64,000 bases of DNA, taken from contig NC_037088.1 of NCBI RefSeq assembly GCF_002994745.2, positions 61,150,397 to 61,214,396 on the forward strand, read 5' to 3'. The position numbers were made by a program, and so were the translations under genes. The notes beneath the pieces were generated by a model. It did no database searches. It worked only from the letters and a program-made list of their open reading frames with translations, and had not been told where the DNA came from. The stretch's first letter is position 1. Each line of letters starts with the position of its first letter. Of this stretch, positions 45,101-55,100 are shown in pieces. Source of the DNA: Rosa chinensis (lineage: Eukaryota; Streptophyta; Magnoliopsida; Rosales; Rosaceae).

Positions 45101-48100
45101 GGACTCCACAAGGCAAAATGCTACCTTCCGTGCTCCTCCTCCCCTCCATCAAAATGACAACAAGCACTTCTAAATACTGAAGTGAACCAAATCCGATAAG
45201 AGGATAATGTAGCGGACTTATTTACTAAGTCGTTACCAAAATCCACCTTCGAGAAACATGTGAAGAGCGTCGGATTGAGAAAGTTATCCGAACTCCCATG
45301 ATTGTAGCAATCAGGGGGAGATATTGACATCAGGGGGAGGCATGATGTCTACATGTTTGATCTCGAAGAGTGAAGGACGTGTTGTGCTCTTTTTGTCCTT
45401 CGACCAGGGTTATTTTTGTCCCACAGGGTTTTTGTTACCTGGCAAGGTTTTTAACGAGGCAACAATCAAAGCGTCATCACCCAGTTTGAGCGGCACAAGG
45501 GGGAGTGTTGAAGGATATCGACATAATGTGTGCCTCTACAAACTAGGGTTAGAGTTGTAATAGGAATGTGTTTTAGGTATTCAATTGTAATCAGATTCTA
45601 TTACCTTTTGGGTACCTTGTAACTCCCTATTTAAAGGGCTCCTATTATCAATGATAATACACAATTCTATTCTCCTACAACAGACTAGAAGTTTTAATGA
45701 TGGATAAATAGAGCTTGAGCTATAAATTGAGTGATGCCACTTCAAGCTACTAGCTAGCTTAGTCTACAGGTTCATCAACACCTATAATTCCTAACTTTGC
45801 ATAATCACCCAAATAGAATACTTACTCACACTTGGATACGAACAATGACTAATAAGAGATTCATTGATTGGGTTTATAAGGTCTCATCCGAAAATGTTTA
45901 AACCAATTGAGTAAAACTAGCTTCCTCACAAGTCTACATGTAATAGGTAATAGACTTCTCGAACACACACGCTAACACACACACACACACAAGCTAGTAA
46001 AGAAAATATTATCACACGATCTAATATATAATTAAAATTTCGGGTTGTTACAGTTTAGAAGGGTTAGAGTCACTCAATCCATTATCAATCGATTTTAGAT
46101 GTGAACCTAAGATTACTTTATCAAAACTAACATAGAATGATTCTCTGGAAAATTTAAGAATCTATAAAATATAAAGGGAAACCTTGATCTTGGTCTTATT
46201 ACGTACATGTTCAGTTTAGTTTCACTAAATATATTCATATCGACAGTAAGGATATATATTAGGTCTTTCTCTGACTCTCAAAATCTTGTTCCTTCATAAA
46301 TGGCAGGGATGATGCCAAGCTTATTGAGAAAATTGTTGAAGATATTTCTAAAAAATTGGTCCACATCCGATCCAATAAAGTAAGTAACTTGGTTGGAATG
46401 GACTCCCACATTGCGAAAATGAGTTCACTATTAGACCTTGGTGAGGACGATGTTCGTGTTGTTGGAGTATATGGAATGCCTGGTATAGGGAAAACAACCA
46501 TTGCTAGAGCTATTTATGACGAACTTGTTTGTCAATTTGATCACTATTGCTTTCTTGAAAATGTCAAGGAAGGTTTCAAGCATAATGGTGCCATACATAT
46601 GCAGGAAGAACTTCTATCTAGGATTTTTGAGAAAAGCGTGCGCAGTCTAGGCACTTTGAGTAGAGGTTCCAAGATGATAATGGATAGGCTGAGTAAGAAA
46701 AAAGTTCTGCTTGTTCTTGATGATGTAGAGAACTTTAACCAAATTGAAGAGTTACTTGGAAAGCAGCATTCATTTGGTAGCGGGAGTAGAATCATTGTAA
46801 CCACTAGGGATATACAATCACTCAGTGGAGTTAATGAGAGATATAGTCCCATGTTTCTAAGCGATGGTGAAGCTCTTGAACTTTTTTTGCAGTATGCCTT
46901 CAGAACAAACCAACCTACGAGAGAGTATGATCCTCTCTCAAGGCGTGCTGTAGAGTATGCTCAAGGTCTACCTTTAGCACTCAAAGTTTTGGGAGCTAGT
47001 CTTGATGGCAAAAGTATACGTGAGTGGGAAGATGAGCTAGAGAAAATAAAGGAAATCCCGCATAAGGAAATTCTGGGTGTGCTTAGAACAAGCTTTGACG
47101 GACTGGATCCTTCACAGCAGGAAATCTTTCTAGACATTGCATGTTTCTTTAGAGGAATGGACGAAGGCTATGTAATCAAAATTCTGGAAAATTGTGGCTT
47201 CTATCCCCACAGTGGATTACAAGTACTACGTGATAGAGCTCTCTTAACTATCTCATATGGCAATAGGCTTGAAATGCATGATTTAATACAGGATATGGGT
47301 TGGCAAATCGTCCGCCAACAATCTATTAAAGAGCCTGGGAAGCGCAGTCGTTTGTGGACTTATGAAGACGTGGATCGTGTATTAGCTCAAAATACGGTGA
47401 GATATATGGTTGTGACCTCTAGCTCTTTCTCATAAGGTCATGGATCGATATTGAACATTTGAACTCACTTCATTTCCACTGTTGCTTTTCCAGGCTACAG
47501 AAGCAGTTGAAGGCATAATGCTGGACTTGTCGAAGTCAAAAGACGTTGACATAGATGCTGAAGCTTTTGTTAGAATGACGAATCTAAGACTGCTCTTAAT
47601 CGGTTATAACCACTACATAGACTTCAATGCGAAAGATTTTCCGTTGGAGCTGTTACACCAGCCAAGAGATGAGTGTAAACAACACGTGAGTGGGGTTGTA
47701 AAGTTTCTTTCTCGTGACTTGAGGTATCTCATGTGGCATGGATGCCCCCTAAAGTCCTTGCCATCCAATTTTGGCCCGAAGAATCTTGTGGATCTTGACA
47801 TGCGTTTTAGCCACATTGAACAACTTTGGGAAGGAATCAAGGTACGTACAATGATCATTTGCGTATCTTTCTTTTAAAAGGTAATTACGTTCTTAGATAT
47901 CTTGTACATTATTATTATATATTAAAGAGGATTTCCCTGTTTGTACTAACATGCAGCCTTTCAAAAAGTTAAAATTCATCAATTTGAGTCATTCTCATTA
48001 CCTTACCACAACCCCCGACTTCACTGAAGCAACAAATGTGGAAACACTAGTTCTTGACGGTTGTTCAAGTCTACTTGATGTTAACTCATCCATTTCAGCG

Positions 48101-50540
48101 CTTAAAAACCTTGTATTCTTGTGCCTAAGAGGATGCAAAGAACTTGAGAATCTTCCAAGCAGCATTTTTTTGAAGTCTCTTAAAATCCTTGATCTTTCTG
48201 GCTGCTCAAGTCTCGTAAAGTTTCCAGAGATTTCAGGGATTATGGAGGACCTATCTGAAATTTTTCTAAATGAGACTGCAATAGAAGAGTTGCCCTCATC
48301 AATTGAACGGCTTCAGGGGCTTGTGTTATTACATTTGAGAAACTGTAGAAGCCTTGTCCGTCTTCCGGACAATATATGTAATTTGGTACGTCTTAAAGAT
48401 CTCACTCTCTCTGGGTGCTCAAAGCTGTATCATTTGCCTGAGAACTTGGGGAATTTAGAATCCTTGATGTACCTTGAAGTAGAAGGAAGTGGTATAAGAG
48501 AACTCCCATTCTCTATCTTGTGCTTGAAAAGGCTGAAAGCATTATCATGTGATGGATGTAAAGAAATGACTATGCCCTTTTCATCATGGTCCTCATCAAT
48601 TGAAGAATATAATTGTAGATACTCTGGCCTGCTACATCTTGATTTAAGTGACAGCAATCTGTGGGAATTATCGGATGGTATTGCTCACTTGTCCTCATTG
48701 AAAACCTTAGAGCTGCGCAGAACCAACTTGGAGAGCTTACCTGCAACGATGAATCAACTTCGCCGTTTGACACGTCTTGAATTGGAAGCTTGCAAGAGAC
48801 TGAAATCAATACCAGAGCTTCCATCAAGTATAAATTACATAGATGCTCATGATTGCAGGGCTTTGGAAACCGTTGCAAAACCAAATACTCGGTGCTCTAT
48901 GAATCTTTGCTTCATATTTTCTAATTGCCTCCAACTGGTACAAACGAATCTATTTAGAGAAATTGTGGAAACTCATTCTCATCACCAGGTTCCAATCTTC
49001 CACTCAAAAACAACCTCATTGACTCATATACTACAAAGTACAAACACAAAGTTAGACAAGTTTTAACCATTTCTTGTTTCCTTGTTTCAGGGTGATTATC
49101 GACTTCTGCTTTCCTTTAATATGTCTCTTCCTGGAAGTGAGATTCCTGATTGGTTCAATTTTCAATGTAGGGGATCCTCATTTACTGTACAGCTACCCCC
49201 AAATTGGTTTGATAATAAGTTTTTGGGGTTCGCTATATGTGCTGTTGGCGACATCAAGGGTTCTCAGAATGAAGCATCTGATCTATCAGCTCTATGTCAT
49301 TGTAGCTTAAAAGGAAATCATGGTCAGTACAGTTTCAGTTCTACTTTGCTTGATTGGGGTTTCACTACTGATAGAATCCTCAAGTCGGATCATATGTTCA
49401 TGGCATATGTGCCATGGTCTTAGTATCGCTTCATTGAAGAGGGAAAGCTGGTCAATGAACGGTATTTCACTGAGGCCACATTTGAGATTGTAGTAGAAAA
49501 TAGAGTTGATAGACATGGTTTCGGGACAGTAATAAACCGGCATTGCATCACAAGTTGCGGAGTTCGTTTCTTTCATGGTGATTACATGGAGGAGCAAATT
49601 CTAACCATCAGCGAAACCAAATCTCATAATGACAGCTGTGACATCCTTTCGGTTAGTAGGAAAGGAAAAGAGGGGGTTGGGGTGCGGTTGGAGGAGTCTC
49701 CAGCGGAAGGCAGCTCTGCCGGTGAGAGCAAGAAGAGGCCGGGTTCAGAGGATCAGAAGGGTTCCAACAAGCGAAGGTTAGTTAGTAGTTACTATGTCAC
49801 TATCACTGATTATAAATCATGGTCAACTATATTAATTCGATCGTTTGAATGCTTGGCTGTTTGTTTTGTTCTTGGTTTGCAGAAAGAGTCCAGAGTCGTG
49901 GACAGTGGTTTCAAACACACTTGATGATGGTCAGGTTTGGAGGAAGTATGGGCAGAAGGAAATCCTGGGTTCTCCATATCCAAGGTTTGTGCTTTCTTCG
50001 TATCATAGTGACATATTGCTTGGTAGTCCATTTAGGTTTATATTCTCATTTTTGAGAGTATAGGCTAGTTCTGATTTTTTTTTTTCAGAAAAATATTTTA
50101 TGATGATTAAGTGAATATCGATATTCTTTGTAGCATCTAACATTATCCAATTCATTTTGGTTGGCAGGGCTTACTTCAGATGTACCCGCAAGTATGATCA
50201 AGGTTGCCAAGCAACCAAACGAGTCCAACAAGTCCAAGACACCCCAAAGGAGTACGAAATTACCTACAAAGGAAACCACACGTGCGTAAACATGATGATG
50301 ATCATGGGAGCCTCCGATCCTGCTACTTGGCCGACCCCAGTTTGCAGTAAGAAAGAACATGGCGATCTCTCTAGCTCACTGTCCCTGATTCCTTTCGTTC
50401 CGGAGAAGAAAGAAGAGTGCAAGGAGGGGACGACGGCGAGTGGTCTGGTGGACAACGTTAACGATACTAGTGATATGTGGACGGATTTTGAGTCGCCGGA
50501 GTTTGTGTTCCCGGATTTAGGGACTGAACAGTCACCATAA
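36159..50540 (+). CDS. TIR-NB-ARC-LRR-WRKY immune receptor, copy B (RRS1-like), with one premature TAG
   Basis: Seven exons: 36159-36643, 46307-47396, 47494-47841, 47957-48988, 49091-49776, 49883-49984, 50168-50540. All have GT/AG borders and phases that join into 1371 codons. Domains: TIR 1-161 with [14 protein letters not shown] with P-loop GMPGIGKTT 218-226, [26 protein letters not shown] and MHD 485-487; LRRs from about 540 to 985; C-JID from 986 ([10 protein letters not shown]); basic NLS-like stretch about 1195-1215; WRKYGQK 1233-1239; zinc ligands C1253-X7-C1261-X23-H1285-X-C1287, the group III pattern; acidic C-terminus. By analogy with RRS1 the WRKY part would be an integrated effector decoy acting in the nucleus. 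A TAG at 49421-49423 (codon 1096, GAA in copy A) stops translation inside C-JID, so as sequenced the protein lacks NLS and WRKY. Intron 1 is about 9.7 kb, swollen by nested transposons. Confidence 0.88.
36644..37247 (+). other. intron 1 of copy B, 5' part
   Basis: AT-rich intronic sequence starting at the donor AA|GTAATA and running to the GTTTA target duplication of the solo LTR. Nothing else recognised. Confidence 0.6.
39681..39857 (+). repeat. 5' LTR of Copia B
   Basis: 177 bp, TGTTGAAGGATATCG...CTACAACA, with a CTATTTAAAGGG TATA-like box. Very short for an LTR. Confidence 0.95.
39858..40898 (+). other. Copia B leader with purine tract, candidate intron and hairpins
   Basis: After the primer-site region comes a C-rich then AAG-rich stretch (40150-40400) that yields meaningless low-complexity frames. 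The donor match A|GTAAGTTTTT is at 40502 and TTATTTTCAG|G ends at 40897. The predicted 396-bp intron encloses the hairpin array. Confidence 0.55.
40633..40738 (+). repeat. array of five constant-loop hairpins in the Copia B leader
   Basis: ACGAAC/GTTCGT (40633-40651), ATGAAC/GTTCAT (40652-40670), ACGAAC/GTTCGT (40677-40695), GTGAAC/GTTCAC (40696-40714) and TTGGAC/GTCCAT (40720-40738), each around the 7-nt loop TAAGAGT or TAAGAGC. The first four pair fully. The same motif recurs once inside gag (GGAACTAAGAGCGTTC, about 41501). Confidence 0.85.
40899..42008 (+). CDS. intact gag of Copia B
   Basis: 369 codons from [20 protein letters not shown] to a stop at 42006-42008. The N-terminal two thirds match the plant Copia gag (UBN2-type) fold region. 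A basic, Gly/Arg-rich segment (about residues 215-300) and a CCHC zinc knuckle [14 protein letters not shown] for RNA binding follow, then an acidic tail. It would form virus-like particles that package element RNA. The stop comes before any protease, so gag is a stand-alone product here. The copy in Copia A is the same apart from an insertion and scattered changes. Confidence 0.9.
   Translation: MSNEPRLDFPMLDSTGSDYHSWVTDVENHLTSKGILPIIQAPNPDLMFNRTSTKHAQAVILMRRHMDKALRLEYMSIKDARELWVALEERFGNVQDSLLPDLKVQWNNLRFADFKSVAEYNSEALRIQSMLRFCGQPVTEQELIEKTLSTFPVSAIVVSKQYRTEVNAGRITRFHQLINIISVAEKHDNILVRNYNSRPIGTKSVHEANYNAPKGGRKERYPKNGGHEGRLGPYNRPNQEGNRKFGADTRGGNATRGRGGRGIPSRNGGSMGRGGGTNPPRERPQRAQRAPQLKGGNRNDECHRCGSIEHWFKQCKASEELVASYRAYRDLREQEVYLAEEEEDGGDVNLTIEDFKAEDEVHMDATDFD
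42009..45505 (+). pseudogene. degenerate pol region of Copia B
   Basis: Colinear with 10042-13530: integrase scrap with DNARE near 43110, reverse-transcriptase scraps near 44160-44200 and the terminal TKSLPKS motif near 45225. No open frame exceeds about 155 codons and none spans a domain. Two GGGGGAG purine tracts (about 45313-45343) precede the true tract at 45495-45505. Confidence 0.82.
45506..45682 (+). repeat. 3' LTR of Copia B
   Basis: Identical by eye to the 5' LTR over all 177 bp. Confidence 0.95.
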
Positions 50541-51364
50541 AGTCGCCGACCGATTTGCCGATGGGTTTGACATTGATTGATAATTTCAATTTAACATTTG
50601 GAGTTGATCTGTTTTTGTTTTATCTTTTGGGGTTCAATCAATCCATTGTTCCGAGTTTCATGGAATATGGGAAGAGATGATGTGGGAAGGCGTGAAATGT
50701 GGTTAACAGTGGAATGCTTAGGTTTTGCATTTAATATAGATTTTAATGACGTGGAGTTTTATTAGGCCTTAGATATATCTAATTTACGGCTAAAAGTGAA
50801 ACTCAAGGATAACTATGATCCAGCAACAGCAAAGGAGAGGATCTGGATCTTTTTTTTATTTTGATGAAGCTGCATTTCCTTTAGGCCCCTAGCTAGTAAT
50901 GAATAGCTAAGCTAGCTAGGTTGGGTTGTTAATCATTTTGCTTTTGATTTTGTAGCTTAAATGTATCATTATGTTTGAAAAGAAGAACCCAATAGGCAAT
51001 ATAGCATTTAATCTTGTAATGTGTTAGGCACCATATCTTCAATTCTCCAAAACTAATCATGAATAGCTTAATCTAGAAAAGCAATAGTTTAAACCAAAAA
51101 TCCCCGAAGAAAGTAATGAATTGCTAAGCAAAGGCACTTACTATCTATAACTGGTTTTGATTTCCTAAGAAAAGAAGGGGACAGCGTCGAGTTATTTGAC
51201 GGTCACTTATTCGTGTGGTTTTGTAGTTACGTCCTACTGCAAAAAAACAGGCATATGCAGACTGTCCAAAAGAAGAGGCGGGCAGAAATATATCGACATA
51301 TTGTCATGATCATGTGATATAGCCATTGATTTAGAACTGTTATTGTATGTCGATCATGATAGCA
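50541..51364. other. 3' flank of copy B
   Basis: Presumed 3' UTR and spacer. 51180-51364 matches 16175-16340 downstream of copy A. No coding sequence seen. Confidence 0.6.
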
Positions 51365-51722
51365 TTAAGGGACATTATTCCTAGATATTGCACGCTTTTG
51401 TAGAGGAATGACCAAAGGCCAAAGGCAATGTATCCAAAATTCTGGAAAGTTGTGCCTTCCCATGGTGGATCACGAGTACATTTGATAGAGCTCTCGTAAC
51501 TACCTCAAAGGACTTCCATGGTGGATTATCAGTCCATTTGTTAGAGCTCTCGTAAGTCCTCGTAACTACCTCAAAGGACAATAGGCTGGAAATGCATGAT
51601 TTAGTATAGAATATGGGTTGGGAGTTTGTCCGCCACCAATATATTAAAGAGTACAGAGAGCACAGTATGTTGTGGATTTATGAAGATGTTTTGCGTGTTT
51701 TCAACTCAAAATACGGTGAGAT
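51365..51722 (+). pseudogene. NB-ARC relic downstream of copy B
   Basis: Starts in RNBS-D (FLDIARFCRGM), passes a local duplication of about 60 bp containing ATTTGATAGAGCTCTCGTAAC (51480-51560), and reaches the MHD motif (LEMHDLV) followed by a TAG. It ends at a TACGGTGAG that matches the exon 2 donor of the TNL genes. No TIR or LRR remains. Confidence 0.82.
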
Positions 51723-52114
51723 TTGCACCAACTTAATTTCCTGCGCAAGCAAATGATGTTTGAATTTATTTATGGTAAAGTTCACAAATACTACCTAAAC
51801 TTGTCAATCCACATCTTGTTTCATCAAATTTCAAAACTCAGAAAATGTGTTGGAGCGAGACAGATGATTCAGAATATTATTGGAGTATCTGTCCTTAACA
51901 TGACAGACAGAAATGTTGAATAGTAAAGAATAATACACATTTACAGGCAATTCAGAAAAGATTTGTGATTGCTGGAATATCTAGCCAACAAAAATGTCAC
52001 TTTTCTTGTGTCACCGTGTTTGATGAAGATTGCTGCCTATACTGATATACTTTATAAACAAGCATCTACTACAAAGTAATGATTAAGAAAAGAATCATTT
52101 GGGGCGAGCACTTG
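51723..52114. other. spacer and probable 3' UTR of the SHPRH gene
   Basis: No feature of its own. It lies immediately downstream of the SHPRH stop codon (minus strand). Confidence 0.5.
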
Positions 52115-55100
52115 TCATGAAGAACATGAATGCTGCTCCTTGAGCCGCTTCTCAGCTGCAATGGCAGCAGCCACAGAAGGTGGCAAATGTCTTAGAGTTT
52201 CACTTTCAGTTGGCCTTACATCAGTCTCTGGTACAGGTAATGATGGCACTGTTGAAAATAAGGCCTCAATGTCTTTCAGTGTCAATAAGGGCTGATCTTG
52301 GTTTTTTGTGTTACCACTAATGAAGGCAGTGCTGTTCCTGCTTTTGTTGAGCTTGTATATGCTTTCTTCAACCGTGCCTTTAACCTAATTGCACCACAAA
52401 AACAACAAGAAACATTACAGAAGTGTAATAAAGAATGAGAATTTCAAAAGTCATCAACTAGTGTGAGAAAAAATATCCAAGATGCAGAGATGAGATTGCA
52501 CATACTATGAAACGATGAGCGAGGGTCTTATTTTTCTGTCCGATACGGTGTACCCTGCCGATGGCTTGTGCTTCTGCTGCTGGATTGAGAAGCGGCTCAA
52601 CAAGAATAACATGCTTCGCTTCCAACAGATTGAGGCCATTCGCTCCATGTTGAATTAAGAGCAGCAACACTTGAATAGATCTTCCTTCTGGGTTTCGGCC
52701 ATGCAACTTGTGATTTCCTGTTAAGCTTCTCTTTTCTCCTTTAAATTCACTAATGGCAACTTGTGATTTCCTAAAGTAACAGGGCCAAAAGTTTAAGAAA
52801 AATGAAGTTATGCGAGTCCAAGTTCAGTGATATTATCAGAAACACCAAGAATTCATATCCGACTTAAAATCCTTTTATTGACTCTAAGATTGTTGACATA
52901 GTTTTTCCTTCCTTCGTGATAAATCATAGGAACAAAATTGCTAGTCTAGAGTGTATTCTAAGTGTTTGTTTGACCCCATCAAAGTCACACAAAAGTAATT
53001 TAACTAGGTGTCATATAGATCGTCTTACCTTCCTCCTTTCATCCTTATAGAGGTAATGCCATTAGCAATGAAGGCATGCTCCAATACGTCAAGGACATCA
53101 TTCCAGCTTGAGAAAACAAGAACTTTAGCCTCTGGATCGGTAGACTTTATCCACAGAATTCTTCTTGTAACTGCTTCAATCTTCATAATACACCACCAGA
53201 CATGAGTTGTTAGTTTAAAGTTGCTGACAAAAAATTATGCCCAAAACATGGACAGAGAATAATGTCCTGCAAATAACTTATGCCACATAACACAATAGGA
53301 AGCATACCTTTGTTCCATATGAACCTTGAACTATAATAGATGCTTCACACTCTTCACGACTTTGGATTGCATGAAGCCCAGTAGAACCACAAGATTCACT
53401 TTGTCCATCATCAGCAAAAGCAATATTTGCAACATCAGTGTGCTGTCGACATGTTGGGCATTTTACCCACTTATCTTGAACCTTTTTCCCATTTAGTAGT
53501 CTCTCAGTAATTGCAAATAAACCTAGCAGGAGCAAATTTTCGAAGTTAGATGACATTTATTTCAGAGAACATAACACAGTAGCAGGCAGGAGATATTCCA
53601 AACAAATATTAGGATATATCCTGATGGGCGACTGCCACTTATGTCTCACTTAATGGGTTCCTGGGAATTGACTAATGAAATCTTTGATCAACCACGGAGG
53701 GTCTCAGAGATTTTACCAGACAGTACAGACTTGCACTGTAGGTATATTAAGGTGATATACAATTTTTCCATTTGAACTAACAGGGTTTTGTTGAGCCAAT
53801 AGTCATGTCATTTAAGTGGGAGATAAGCACTTACATTTACAGCAAGTAAGATGTCCACAAGGGAAAACCATCTTTTGAATGGTTAACTGTTCTTGACAAA
53901 CTGGGCACGTTTCTTTATCACCTGTAGGTACACATTCATTTCTCTGTTCTGTAGAAGTCGATATGGTGGCTTCCTCTCCAGTTACTGAGGAATGATTTGG
54001 ACATCCAAATGGCATTTTTTGTTTAGCTTCTACCAAACCCTAGGAAAATTCAAATAGAATTAGTACCAACAGCTGCACCAGTAAAAGAGACACATATTAT
54101 ATTTTCGAATAGACGAGGAGAAAGGTCATAGAAAATGGAAGCATAAGTTTGTTACTTTTCATCTCTGAATTTGCTAATGAAATGTAACCTAGTAGGCAAA
54201 CATAGCACTAAAAAGAAAAATTAGCGATACAGGAAAGGTGCCTAAGGAAACACTGAATCAGTTATCAATATTTACTGAAACTTAAGATCCACAATGCAGA
54301 ATACACTATGGGCAAAAACCACTTTCTTCATCATATGAATCGATAAATAAACACAAATATTGCCACCCTTCATGCTGCCTTGGTTCTGTATTTGACTTAT
54401 AATGGTGAATGGTTAGACATGGATTTTGTACCTTCAAATAACGAAGCTTCCCTTTTATACAAGACAACAAGCTCAAGGATGCGAACTTTTCACTGGTGTA
54501 TAAAACGTTAGCTGAAGGTAATTCATCTTCACTTAATACATCAAGAGATTTATCATTCTCATCTTCACTCAGGCGCAACCTTGTAGTTGCCATATTAATT
54601 TCATCATAAGCTTGCAGAATCTGAGCTTGAGCTATTGCCAAGGATCTTGCATGGCCATACTCCTTGCGCATGCCCTTAACCAGGTAATAAAGAAAGAATG
54701 AGATTGAAACAAAATGGAACCTTGATTGTCACTTTAGCTGAAAGCTTTTAAAAAGATCTAAACTGATAAAAACAAAAATTAAATTAGAGGACAAACGCTC
54801 TTCCTTCTATCATTTCTACAGGGCTGCTCAGTTGCAGACTTGAAGTCCAATAATTTCTACTGAAAAGATATTTCTAGTCACCAGTTTACGACCTACCTCA
54901 AGAATGTGTAGGTGCTTGGTAGCTTCTGATATACCTTCCTTTCCTAAATGGGCCTTGCAATGGCTTTTTATAACTCCAAGAACAACCTCTAATTCAGATG
55001 GGGATTTTGAAACCTATCAATAAATATGATAAGCAGGACGTTATACAAGCATCATTGGCCAGCTTAAAAAGATACTATCAAACTAAACACAGATACTGAA

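Larger units (their letters stand above)
39681..45682 (+). mobile_element. Copia B: young non-autonomous Ty1/Copia element
   Basis: 177-bp LTRs (39681-39857, 45506-45682) look identical base for base, and the duplication GACTA (39676-39680, 45683-45687) is perfect. Gag is intact (369 aa) but pol is reduced to scraps shared with Copia A. The signals needed in cis remain: primer-site region CGTTATCAGCACGAG after the 5' LTR, hairpin array, leader splice sites and the purine tract ACAAGGGGGAG at 45495-45505. It must have moved recently using enzymes supplied by a relative. It lies in the sense direction inside intron 1. Confidence 0.95.
37248..46052 (-). mobile_element. solo LTR (Gypsy-like, 2798 bp net) in intron 1 of copy B, split by Copia B
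   Basis: Plus strand TGTTACGCCCCG...CGGGTTGTTACA, flanked by a perfect duplication GTTTA (37243-37247, 46053-46057). The two pieces are 37248-39680 and 45688-46052. On the minus strand it starts TGTAACAACCCG, like other plant Gypsy LTRs. No internal region, so a solo LTR. A different family from the one at 6343-9057. Confidence 0.82.
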
